Positions 1 to 13,700 of a DNA stretch of 64,000 nt are shown here, one piece after another. The stretch spans positions 61,798,369 through 61,862,368 of the forward strand of contig CM037777.1 in assembly GCA_021229015.1 (NCBI GenBank), in the 5' to 3' direction. Below the pieces are notes generated by a model. The model saw only the letters and a list, made by a program, of their open reading frames with translations, was not told where the DNA came from and did no database searches. This DNA comes from Solen grandis (taxonomy: Eukaryota > Mollusca > Bivalvia > Adapedonta > Solenidae). Position 1 is the stretch's first letter, and the number at the start of each line of letters is the position of its first letter. A program made the translations under genes and the position numbers.

Positions 1-241
1 GTGCTTTCCTTCTTCTCAAGACAGAAAATGCTATCAAATTGAGGATATGATACTAAAAGTGTTTATAGGAGTGTAATCTGTTAATTCTTAGACAATGGAA
101 ATCGTTCTTCGGAAATGCATTTCCGTGTCGCGGAATTACATAGAGAAGTCACAATAGTTAAAATCAATTCTCTCTTTTATAATTACAAAACCTTTAAAAC
201 ACTATTGTAATGCATGTTTAAGTTTATGAAAGAGTACTTAC

Positions 242-3200
242 ATGGTCCGTTATGATGGTAAACCAATGCGTCAGTAATGACCTTGACTCCAGCATTCTAG
301 AAATAAAGTGCAGAAAATCATTAATCATTTATTTTCTTCATTCATATCAGACATTTGGGAGCTTAACCTTCATTAGACAAGTGCTAGTCGCACAATCAAG
401 ACAACGAGCCAATATTTCATGAACTGCTTCCATATAGTGAACGCCAAACAAATTGAAGTGAAATATTTTAAGCCTGGCGGGAATCTGACAAGGTCGGGAA
501 TCAAAACAAAGTCCTTGATCACCGTGTCCGTTTAAGAACTGTAAACCAGGAAACTTTTCGTGTCAAGAAGCTTTTGCGTTTTTATGCATCCAGGCATATT
601 CGCGGCGTAATACTTCGGCGGATTTACGCAGACCGCGAGCTCCGAGCAAAATGTAATCATTCGATAGCATGACACGGCATAAACGGTTATTTTTCTGGTC
701 AGCTATTCGACGATAAATAAAAGCTATCAACATGACGTACATCCCACTACATCCGACTAAAATTCGTGATCATTGCATAAAATGAATGAAATGACTAACA
801 AGTATACGAACACTCACGGTGAATATCTGGTGTGCGTCTGAGCCCCCGTAGTATGTTGGGTATGGGAACGAGATCATCCTCTTCTTCCTGCCCACCAACT
901 GCGGACCGCCACCAAAGAAATCACAGCAGAACGAGTTGGGCTTATGTACAATCGTGTCATATGTCTTCAGCTCGTCGATTACCTAGAAACATAATACCTA
1001 TACTTATGTAAATTAAAACATTGTGTAATAGTTGTGTGAGGTTTTGTATTATTTATATTGAAATTTATTCGTCGCTGCGTCAGTATTTTAGTAAGTAAGC
1101 GAGGTCCAGCAGCTTATAGGAATGAACAGAGGCACTAAGGTAGAACAAGTGACCCATCGAAATAAATGACGGCCTGAAATTGTAACTTAATGCAGCGGTG
1201 TCACTATTTGTAATTAGTTTATCAGAGGAGACTGAATGTCGTTTCCACTTTCATATTTACACTCGATAATTGCTATGGATTACTCGACGTGTATGATTAA
1301 TGCCGCCAAACACAAAGTGTATATTTTAATTCTGAAACTATTTCATGATATGGCCATTCGTGTTTAAACAGAGTAATTGATATAAACGTCTTAACGTTAA
1401 TATTTCAAATATCCTATGCTATCTGGAACAAACAAAGTTTCAGAGATTTTACTGTTAGAGGCGGTTAAAACAACTCAGACTATTTGTATACTGGGAAAGA
1501 TTTATGAACAAGGCTTTGAGCGAAAGATATATGCATCTTGGCACATAGTAATATGTCAGGCTGAAAACTTTTTTTCTATCTGTTTCACAGAATAACATAA
1601 AAGCTGCCAGCCCCACTTGTTGTAAACGTAAATATATCTTCTTAAAGCTTGCCCGCTAAACTGAAAATGAAAGTATCTGTGATTCATTGCGGTTATTACT
1701 AGGATAGTGTCAATAACTGTCAATGAAGAGCTACTATGCAAGCTGTGGAGGTTGTATCAATGGTTTGTTGGGGGCTTTGTTTATCACATTGATCATTGTT
1801 CGTTCTTGTAATTGCAAAACAACAACAACAACAACAACAAAAACAAACAAAAAAACGGTGCTACTGTCACACATGGACAAAAATACGTATGGAAGTTGGC
1901 GTCGCAGAGTCAGATTCAATACATGTATAGCTGATTAATTTGTATGAAAGATTTGAGTCGACTAAAACGTAATATGTATTTTAGTCACATAAACAGTACC
2001 ACTAGATGACTATAGCGTTGATGCTGAATACGTAATAATCACATTGTCTTGAACATACTATATGCATTTTTATTCAATAATAAAAAAGAAAAGCAAAAAC
2101 ACCGAAAATTGCATACACTATAAAACAAGCATCCCCTGCAAAAAAGAAAAAAAAATGTCTATGCACATATTGAGTCATTACTGAAATGTGTTCAACAGTT
2201 ATAGAGGTGTTTATTTTGCTAGTAACTATACAATACATCAAATAAATTTATTACGTGAGCACTGTCCTTTAAGCCCAACATTATAAAACACATTAGGTTA
2301 TAAAAAAACACACCACATGTCAAATTCAAGTGATGATGGTGTCAATGATCATTCTCAATGCTTTTTTTTCTCTTATGAACATACCAACATATTTTGATTA
2401 AAAAAAATCATATTAATTGTAGGAAGCTAGTTGATCCCTGTATGAAATATAATTTGAAATCTAATTAGATGTGGATGTGAACATTTTATTTTATATTGAC
2501 CAAGAAAACGCATGCTGTTTCTAACATTCTTTGATAGAAAAATAAGGTTCAAGGTCTTAAAACTCTGACACAGTTGGAACAGCTTGAGTTTAAAAATACC
2601 TCAAATTCAGAGGTTTTGTAAAAAGCAGACACGGTTGTTTTCAGTTGCAACATAAATACACAGGATTGTGCGCTATAAACAAATAACGGAAAGAGGAAGA
2701 CGATACCTGTGAGGCCGTAACATCATTTCCAGATTTGAGGAGGAGGACGCTCTGGTCTACAGCCAGCAGATTGACGAGGGAGGAGGGATCTGCGTTCACA
2801 ACCACGTTCACAGAGTTTCCTGGCTGGGCCTCCGCGGCGCTGAAGCTAAGCGACACCTAGTGGCAGGAAATGAAAAAAATACCATGGTGACAAGAAATGA
2901 AAATAAAAAACACCCTAAGACAAGAAACCAAACTACACATATTGTCAAGAAATCAAATGACATTCGGTGTCAAAAAATAATAAATCACCTGGTAACAGGA
3001 AATCAAAATGTTTCAGGTGACAAGAAATCAAATCACACGTGGTGACATGAAATACTAAAGCATTTGGTCAAAAGATATCCAACGTCTCCCTTTGACAGTC
3101 CACAGTTAACCCCTATTGTGGGAACTTTTGACAATATGGAGACCTTCAACCCTCGGATTTTGTCAAAGCGTCCATTGCTTTCTAAATCTCCAAAGCCTTG

Positions 3201-6200
3201 GTGTGCCCAATTCCCTGTCCTAACAAAAAACTATGATGAATAAAAACTGATTTCAAAGCGACACCAACCTTGTTTTGGAATGCACCACTGACATCGAAGC
3301 TAATGCTGTCTGTGACAATTTCTCCGTCAGTTCTGACGTAGTACACAACGATACGCGCATTCGGTGCCATTTTGTCTGTAATTGGTACTGAAAGGGAGTT
3401 TCCGGAGAAACTTCCAGCGCTGACAACAGTCCCTCTGGCCATGATCTGTCACAACAAAAAATACATGTAATAAAAAGTTGTCTGGCAGTTACAGTGATCC
3501 TTTAACTCTCTTATTCTATTACTCTAATAGCCACATCATGGCTGTTTTAAAGTGTTTTATGTTATTTGTTTTGTGTTTAAAGGTAGTCCGTGCGTTTAGG
3601 TTTTAAAAATCAAGTTAATAAGTTGCTTATTATGAAGACTTGTGTATGCTACAAACTTAATTAAATGTGTGACAACACTGATGAAGATGCAAATTATTTG
3701 ATTATATTTGAATTACAAACCTGATAAACGCCGTTTGTAATTGCCTCTGTTCCTTTGATATCGAAATCGACATTCTGCCCGGCCTGAAATGTGAAATAAT
3801 TACTTATAATTTCCTAGACGGTTTTTATACATATAGATATAGACATATAGTACTCTCTTTCAATTACATAGAATTCCCCTGGGACAAACGGATGAAACAA
3901 CCATGCAGGCGCTTGTAAAGTAAGACCTACACATTTCATCTCTACAACAGATTGAAAGACTTGTATCCTAATAAACTATACATCGGATCAAACAGAACAA
4001 CACTTTAATTTTATGATTAAAACCTTGTATGACGCCTATTAATTGCAATTACTCGATGTTACTAAAAGCTAACTTATTTACTAAATGTGTCTACGTCGGA
4101 CCCTTTATTTAACAGATAGACAGAACATGGCATCGTCACTTAACCATTTACGTAATACAAGAGATTATCATAGACTATGTCCATTTAGACGCTCAAAATA
4201 ACCCCAAACATATATATTGATAACCGTGTAACACAGCCCGATCATTCGGAGTGCTTTTTACATTATTTCTTTGCCCAAGAAGTGCTCGTCTCGTCTATTC
4301 GTGATAAAGAAGCATCGAATATCGGATATTTCATCATTTAACAAATTTTAATATCCAGGAGCTTAACGCTTGAATCTGTAATAACGTCTTTTTATCAATC
4401 AACATAAGGATCGTTTATTGTTTTGTCAAAACAGTAAATTCATATCAGCGGAGCCTCGCTCTCTTGAAAACCAACGGTTAGATGGAGTTCTCTCGAATTA
4501 TCTATGTTTTTGAATTTACATGTACTACTGCATATTACTGTATAATAATAAAATTGTTTGCAAGTATACTATTCGCGAAATCGACAAATTCGCGACTTTT
4601 CATCCTAAAAAATATTATATTAATTGTTTGGGAAGAAATCTTGCAAAATTACTCATATACAATAGACAAATTTTAGGTTCGCAAACAGTATACTTTAGTC
4701 CGAGTTACACGTTTTTCGAAACTTTTACCTTGCCCTTTGTAACTTCGGGTATCATGTACCTTTTCAGATTTTGGAAGTGAAAAAATTAATCACCGCCTTT
4801 ATCATCATGTTCTAGTCAACTGCTCATAAATCATATAATGTACAAAACCATGTGCTCTTCTTGTATAACCCAGATCAACCACTGACTGCTTATATTCCAG
4901 TGTTGCTATTAGAGAGAATGTAAATCAATTCGAATGCATCAGTAAACAATGAAAGGTCAAGCGCGTAGCTGCCTCTACGCGATACACCCCGGGCTTGCAC
5001 ATTATTTTCTCGATTTTCCTTTTTTTTCTAATCAATTATTGACTTTGCTTAAGGTAGCAGCAGTAATACATGGAAAACTAAAATAATTCACACGAAAGCA
5101 AACGATTTTGTTTCAGTACTTTCATTCAAGTACAGGATTAAAAAAGCACCAGACGTCTCCATTTGCATTTTAGGATTTCAAAAATTTTCCGGGTCCCAAT
5201 GCGGACGTGCACTTCGCGCCCGAAGGTCGAAACATCTGTGAACAATGGAAAAGTCCTTTGCTTTACTGCACCAAAAAAAAAATCAGCCTTCATATGACAT
5301 ACCGTGATTTGAGAAGAAAGCAGGAACAGCTGTATATAGTTGTTACTGGGAGAGTAACTCTTGGATAGACTCAAGTGGGCTTGCGTGGCGTCAGCACTAT
5401 GAGCCTGTCAACATAGCAATGTCAAATATATTTATACTATATCTATAATCATTGATACAAGTCAAAACAATCACAGTAACACGGCGTTAATTCAATGATT
5501 GGTTGATAAAATGAGATGCTCGCAAATCCGGTATTCTTCCACTATGCTCTACATTTCTTTTGTTTTAAAAATATTGTCCACAGTGGAAAAAGGCACAGTT
5601 TTTTTATATCAAATACTCGAGCAATCGCTTTTTATGTTGTTCTTTTATACAGTTTCAAAGATTTGTTCGGCATAAGTTAAAAATAAAAGAGAAAATATAA
5701 ACACTTTATATATAAACATTTAAAACACCAAGATGACTTGTAAGTACGCCATAGTAATTTCGAAAACGCTAAGTTTGCAATGATACATTCACAATACATA
5801 TACGTAATACCAATTAAATAAAGATGAAAAAATCAATACATATATACATGTATATGTATCTACTTATATCATACATGAAATCCTCACAGAAAATATAATG
5901 GCATACCTGAAGGTTGACAAAACTAGCGTTTGCTGGCACATCAATCTGGAAGTACACGATGCCGGCATCAGATGGTGTGAAGGTCATCTGGGACAGCTTC
6001 TGTGAGCCGGTTGTCCAGATAAATCCGAAATGGGAGGGTGTAGCGGTTGGATCGGTAAGCGTGACTGTGCCGTCGATCTGTATTTTATGTCTCGAACCCG
6101 TCACCGGTTGGCCGTTCTGGGGCTGAAGCTTCAACTTTACATGTGCAATGAGGTAAAGTACAGTAAATGATAAAGATGAAATGCAACATGGTAAAACGTC

Positions 6201-7733
6201 AAGTGATACTAGTACTTGGCCTCCAACATAAGGAATGCAAAATATACTGTTGTTGTTGTTGTATTGGGGTTTACCGTCGCTGCGATAGTATTTCAATCAT
6301 ATAGCGACGCCCAGCTAATTACAGGTGGAAGAAGACCCCGAGTGCACTGAGTTATCCGGGTAGAACCACCGACCTACCGCAAGCCAGCTGGAAGGCTTCC
6401 TCACATGAAAAATCCGAAGTCCCTACCGGGATTCGAACCCACAGCGGTGAGGGGCCAGAATATACTGAAGGGAAATAAAACTATCAGGCCGAAAGAATTT
6501 TGAGCTTGAAGACACAAAATCGTATAGCATTATATAATAGCACATACCAAGAACATATAATGCTCATATATCAGTATATTATAGCACATACCAAGACCAT
6601 ATAATGCTCACATATCAGTACATTATAGCACATACCAAGAACATATAATGCTCATATATCAGTATATTATAGCACATACCAAGACCATGTAATGCTCACA
6701 TATCAGTACATTATAGCACATACCAAGACCCTACAGTGCTCACACAGCCATACATTATAGCACATACCAAGACCATGCTATACTTACATAACCGGAGTAT
6801 TTCAGACCAGGCTTGAACGTTTTTGGGTTGGAGGAAAGGAATTCGATTCTGTTGTTGTGGGTGTAGATCTTGACGGTGTCCTTGTCAGAGCTGGTGATCT
6901 GGTTCAGACTCTCTGTCACTTTGGCCTCTACAACTAGAGTGTAACCGTCCAGGAAAGCAGCGGATGTCAGTGCGTGAAGGGATATCCGGAACGACACGTT
7001 TCCGTCGATCTTGTTGAATAAAGCATATTTTAACATGAGTGTATTGTTTAATCGCCGAACTGGTGGGAAGTGAGATTGTAGAATTGAGCATATTTAACAT
7101 ACATGAGTATATTGTTTAATTGCCGAGTTGGTGAAAAGTGAGATTGTAGATTGAGCATATTTAACATACATGAGTGTATTGTTAAATCGCCGAGGCGGTG
7201 GGAAATGAGATTGTTGAATGAAGCATATTAAACATACATGAGTGTATTGTATTATAACCGAGTTGGTGAGAAGCACAATATCAAAATACCCCCATAGCTC
7301 TGTCTTATATTTAACCAAGTTGCTTGTGATTTCTCTCTTTAACTTTGCAGAAGAAAAGTTATTAATTGTGTTTTCTATATAATGTCTCAGTGATGTCATT
7401 TTCTTTTATTTGAATATTATAGCATTATGGAAATCGAAAGTGAACTCAAACGCGTTAATAATTGATGCTGGAGATAGCATATTATTATTGTTCCATCGAT
7501 GATTAAAGCATCAAATTAGTAATCAGAATTTTCCTTTTTAGACTTTGAATAAAAAATAATGTCAGCTGATTAAAAGTACTGAATACTTTAAATATAGTTC
7601 CAGAAATTTTCTCTGCAAATAGTAAAGCAAACCTCAAGGTTCAATTATTCATCAAGTTTGCCATTTATATAATTTCCATTTTATATTATAAAAGGGTAAA
7701 TGAGAAATGCCACATGAAAGGATAAGCAATTTT

Positions 7734-7764
<31 letters not shown>

Positions 7765-10700
7765 GAGAGAACGAGAGAAGGGGAGGGGGGTAATTAATCA
7801 CAATCTTACAGTTAGGGTCTGTTCAATTATAGGTTCAGAAAAATCGTACACCCAGTGATCGACACGGACTCGCACACTCACATTGCCTTGAACGGGTTTC
7901 CCGTACGTGTATCTGTTTAAAAACAAATCTTTATGCTAGATCTACATTAAACAAATGATTGTGTAGAGTCGAAATCTAAAGCCAAATCTAGTAGAACTAT
8001 GCAATAGAATATTATTGAAGTTTCCCTTACATAAATACATTATTTTAGAATAGTACTTTAAGTTTGTCTATATCCCAACTTAATTGATTTTTGATTTCCA
8101 CGTTTGTTTTTCCGAGGATCAAATATTTACTTAGAATTCACACTTCCTTTTTGTAAACCATCAAACCGTAGTATTAAAAACATATTCATGGTGCCAGATT
8201 TTCAGAATCACCTTTATTTCCGATAACTGGATGTGTTATTTATTCTATCTCAATTTAAACTAGAAGTCGTTTGTTTAAGATACAAACGAAGTGGCTTTCC
8301 GTTTGCTTATTTCAAAGGTATTGAAAGAAATGGAATAATGATGCTTAATAATGGAGGATTTAATACGTAAGTCATCATTATCATAAATGTATACTTATGT
8401 TCAAAAATAAGCTTTAAATTTTTTTTTTCTCACTTTTATCTTCTTAAGAAGATTTTGAGAAAGCATAAATATGGATCTTATTTGATAACGCAACCGTTTA
8501 CTATCCTGCAGAAAAAAACAACAACAGGAAATTTTAAAGATAATACTATTCTCAAGAATGTTTTTCGTACGTTATTCAATCGATTTTAAATGTTTTTTAA
8601 TGCTACCTATGAGTTAGAAGCATGGAAATCTGACAGCTTTCCGGCCAAGAGGTCTACTTCCTTTTCTCTAAAAGATTTCCTTTTAAGTCGCGTGGTTATG
8701 ACGCCATTTGAAGGACAAAATCCTATTTTTTCGAAGATTTCTCTCGCTCTGGCATCATACATTTTGAATCAATTGTAATGAAATTGAAATTGCAGCGATA
8801 AAAAGTATCTTTTTATACATTCAATCATTTTCAGTTTTCATTAGCGTCATATGACGTCAGATTTAACGTCAGCTATAAAAGCTTGTTCGCGCTGGTCCAA
8901 TTATCTAGATATTTTAACAAAATATGTATTTTAGGATGTAGATGTGCACTTTGAAAATCATATTTCCAAATTTAAAAAGATTAAGAATTCATGGCAATAC
9001 CGAGTTTCGAACTTTGGTCCAAAAATTAAATTTAAATGTTACAAAGCCTCCTGATGCGTTAGAAGCATGAACATTGGACAGCATTTCGACATAGAAGTTT
9101 ACATTCTTTTTTCTAAATGATTTTCTCTTACGTCACGTGGTTATGACGTAATCAAAAAGACAAAAAGCATTTCTTTTTAAAGATTTCTCTCGCTTTGGTA
9201 TCATGAGTTTTGAGTCCGTCTTAATTAAATCTTTACAATTAATAAAGTTAAAATTGAAGTGATGCATACGCAAGAAATGTTTGTTTTGTCACGTGGTTAT
9301 TACGTCATGCATACGAAGGCAAGAATTATCTTAAAAAATCATATAAAATCGCCAATTAGACCAATAAACTTAAAATTTTCAAAAATGTCGAAACTTAGTA
9401 CGTTCATAAGGTCTTAAAAATTTCAAGTGATTATGTAATCCAACATTCATGTTTGATGGAATGCCTACTTGAAAATGTAAAATCAAACCTGTTCGCATTC
9501 TCGAAAATATTTTTCTGGATTAATAGAACGTTAGCTGAACATGTCCTTGATATTTTTCTTTAGTCACTTGATTTTGACGTCGTTGAAATATAAAAATCAT
9601 TCATTTCAATATGTATTCGCGCTCCAGCGTCATGAGTATTGATGCCAATCTTAAAGGAATTTATGTTGTGTCACTTGTTTATGACAACATTGATTTGTAA
9701 GCAAAATATATTGAAAAGATCAAAAGATTGGATATATTAACTTTAGATAAATAATATTGCCGTACCTTAACATGCGCAAAAAATCCAGAAAATTTCAAGT
9801 GATTACGTTATGAAACATGACTTATTCATGTTTTTAGTAAACGGGCTAATTCATGGAAATCTATTAATTTGAAGAAAGAAATGAAAGTGGTCATTGGTTT
9901 GGTTGGGTAAGATCCGATTGTTCTTTTGCAGGAATGAATGCCTGCGTTGAATAGTGAATTGTGATTTTTTTTTTTTTTTAGAAAATGAGTCGCATTTACG
10001 ATGAATTAGTATAATTATACTAGAGCCAGAAAACCTATACGGATATCTTATTGCATTTGTTATCACGGCTTTCCGTAAACCTGAAGAAAATGACAAATAC
10101 ATGAAATTCTACCTATCGATTTTTATGCTCACCGAAGGTGACGCATATAGTCGCCGCTTCGTCCGTCCGTTCGTCCGTCCGTCCGTCACACTTTCCTTGT
10201 CCGGACTATTTCTCAGGAACTGATGGCTTGAATTCGACGAAACTTTATGGGAAGCTTAATTACCAAGAGGAGATGCGCATATCGTCAGCATGACCCGATT
10301 CCTAAATTTTTCACAGAGTTATGGCCCATTGACTTTTCGGCCTATAGTACATATTGCATGATTCTTGTCCGGGCTATTTCTCAGGAACTAATGGCTTGAA
10401 TTCAACGAAACTTTATGGGAAGCTTTATTACCAAGAGGAGATGCGCATACCGTCAGCATGACCCGATTCCTAAATTGTTCACAGAGTTAAGGCCCCTTGA
10501 CTTTTTGGCCTATAGTTCATATTGCATGATTCTTGTCCAGGCTATTTCTCAGGAACTAATGGCTTGAATTCAACGAAACTTTATGGGAAGCTTTATCACC
10601 AAGAGTAGATATGCATATCGTCGGCATGACCTGGTTCCTCAATTTTTCACAGAGTTATGGCCCATTGACTTTTCGGCCTATAGTACATATTGCATGATTC

Positions 10701-13700
10701 TTGTCCGGGCTATTTCTCAGGAACTAATGGCTTGAATTCAACGAAACTTTATGAGAAGCTTTATTACCAAGAGGAGATGCGCATATCGTGTGCATGACCC
10801 GATTCCTAAATTTTTCAAAGAGTTAAGGCCCCTGACTTTTTGGCCTATAGTACATATTGCATGATTCTTGTCCGGGCTATTTCTCAGGAACTAATGGCTT
10901 GAATTCAACAAAACTTTATAGGAAGCTTTATCACCAAGAGTAGATACGCATATCATCGGCGTGACCTGGTTCCTCAATTTTTCACAGAGTTATGGCCCCT
11001 TGACTTTTTGGCCTTTAGTACATATTGCATGATTCTTGTCCGGGCTATTTCTCAGGAACTAATGGCTTGAATTCAATAAAACTTTATGGGAAGCTTTATT
11101 ACCAAGAGGAGATGCGCATATCGTCAGCATGACCCGATTCCTAAATTTTTCAAAGAGTTAAGGCCCATTGACTTTTTGGCCTATAGTACATATTGCATGA
11201 TTCTTGTCCGGGCTATTTCTCAGGAATTAATGACTTGAATTCAACAAAACTTTATGGGAAGCTTTATCACCAAGAGTAGATACGCATATCGTCAGCGTGA
11301 CCTGGTTCCTCAATTTTTAAGAGAGTTATGGCCCCTTGACTTTTTGGCCTATAGTTCATGTTGCATGATTCTTGTCCGGGCTATTTGGCCTATAGTACAT
11401 ATTGCATGATTCTTGTCCGGGCTATTTCTCAGGAACTAATGGCTTGAATTCAATGAAACTTTATGGGAAGCTTTATTACCAAGAGTAGATATGCATATCA
11501 TCGACGTGACCTGGTTCCTCAATTTTTAAGAGAGTTATGGCCCCTACTACCATGTTGTTGACTAATATTCATGTCATTTGCCTAATTTAACAGGAGATAT
11601 CATTTAAACAAAACCCCACAAAATTCAATATGCTAGTAATGTCAATCATAATCATGTCAGCTTATTGTTGTTTAGGCCATTATACACTATTTCAAACATC
11701 CAGTCATATGTCAAGAGTGTTGGTTAACCTCTTTGATATGAGCACACATTGAAATGTATGACTTAATTTTTAGTAGTGTAAAAACTTCAATGAAAGATCT
11801 GATGAGTAACACGTATTATCATATTAAATAGTAAACTGTTACTAAGTCTCCAAATTAGAGTTGGTAAAACATCTCATCTGATGAGGAGAATAGATATGAT
11901 TTAGGAATGGGGATTTCAACATATCCTCCCACCCATTGACCAAGGCCTTATTTGTAACAATGACATTCTTCGGGGAGCATCTGTCAGTTCTACTGACTTT
12001 CTTGTTTATGTTTTCTAAAGGTTTAACGGTTTCTTTTTCTAAATCTGTAAAAATAAGCAAATATATAAAGCAAACGAATTGTTGAAAGTTTCAAGACGTT
12101 TAGAACGTTAATTACATATAAATAAGAAATTATTTTCATGATTTTGCTTACACCTCTGCCTTTGCTTCCATCTATATTTCCAAATGTAACACTCAATCAA
12201 TTTAAAGGTTGAAAGTCATGGATTTCAAAGTATTTTTTTTTCTTTTTTACAATTCCAATTATGTGGATCAAATTGCAATGATTATTTGTTAAGTCATATG
12301 CTTACGAAGAAATAGATATTAAATAAAGAATAAAAAACAAACAAACATTTAAGATGGATTGAATAACGTAAGAAAAAAAATCTTGAGGATAGTATTATCT
12401 TAAAACGTTCCTGTTGTTTTTCTCTGCATGATAGTAAACAGTTGCGTAATCAAATAAGATTCATATTTATGCTTTCTTAATATCTTCTTAAGAAGATAAA
12501 AAAAAAAAAAAGGGGAAAAAATAAAGCTTATTTTTGAACATAGTTTATATTAATGATAATGATGATTTAACGTATTAAATTTTACATTATTATGCATCAT
12601 AATTCCATTTCTTTGTAGTAACTTATATATTCAATACATTTAACATAAGCAAACGGAAAGACGCTTCGTTTGTATCTTAAACGAACGACTTCTAGTAGAT
12701 ACAAAAAATGTCTTACATTTAGATGAGGATATTACATGTAAGCAAATCTTATAAAGGACTTACGTTGCCTCCACTTTTCCAGTAAGTTCATCATCATATA
12801 AAAACAAGAACGGCTGTAGTTCTAAATTGACGTCAAACTTTGGTAAAACTGAAAATAAAACAATATATTTTCTAAAAATATGGTTCATTACTAATTATTT
12901 AAAAAAAATAAATATAGTATGCAAAACAAAAAGTATGAAAAACTATCCTGTTTGGCAAATGGCTGAAAGACAAATAATCAAGAAGGTACATTGCGGCCTA
13001 CCGTCCCTGGTAGCCTCGTGGGTCGTGTGTGTGTGTGTTGGGGGTCGATATAATTGGATATATATACCTACCATAGTGAGCAACTGTGAACGATTTTTCC
13101 ATTGAACGTCCCTGAAAAAAATCAAATCTGACAACTAACCATATGTTTTCATCAGATTTTAAAAAATGTCAATGGCATTTTTTATGACTAAATAATTAAT
13201 GTTAAAGAATAAGATGAAAATACAAATGCGTTTTTATCCGCGAAACCCAACATCCAATATATTGAATAATTAAAACTCTAGATTTTTCCGAGGTCGCAAC
13301 GTCTTGCAAAAACAGTCAATAGTTATTTATTTCACAGCTTTAATGAAAGAATATGATCGATTTCAGCATTTAAACAAAAAATAATGTGTGAAGCAATTTA
13401 TATTTCAAAAGCCGACACAAGCTATAAGGAATACGTAAATCAAGAATGACTGGCTTCAGTGAATATTGCGTCATTCTGTCATACTGAATGGCTATTTTAA
13501 GACAAGACACGGACTCTGCGAGTTTCGAAATCTTCCACTTCTATTGTTGGAAAAAGAAAGCGCAGCCCGGTTTGTAATGGGAAAAATGTACTGGTGGCCG
13601 ACTGGCATTAACTCTCCTTTAATTGTGTTAAAAGTAAAGGCATGCAAAAACAGAAACGACATTCATTCATTCTTATTCAAATGAATTAGATATTATTCCA

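Noticed and set aside
1065..1200. Family-2 SINE relic
   Set aside because: Faint similarity (CGTCGCTGCG, CAGTATTT, GTCCAGC) too weak to define edges.
1723..1938. 71-codon plus-strand frame
   Set aside because: Includes an ACA microsatellite and lies in a TEP intron; no family features.
11842..12060. TEP exon in the large intron
   Set aside because: The exons on either side already join in phase and the 72-codon frame has no macroglobulin-domain similarity.
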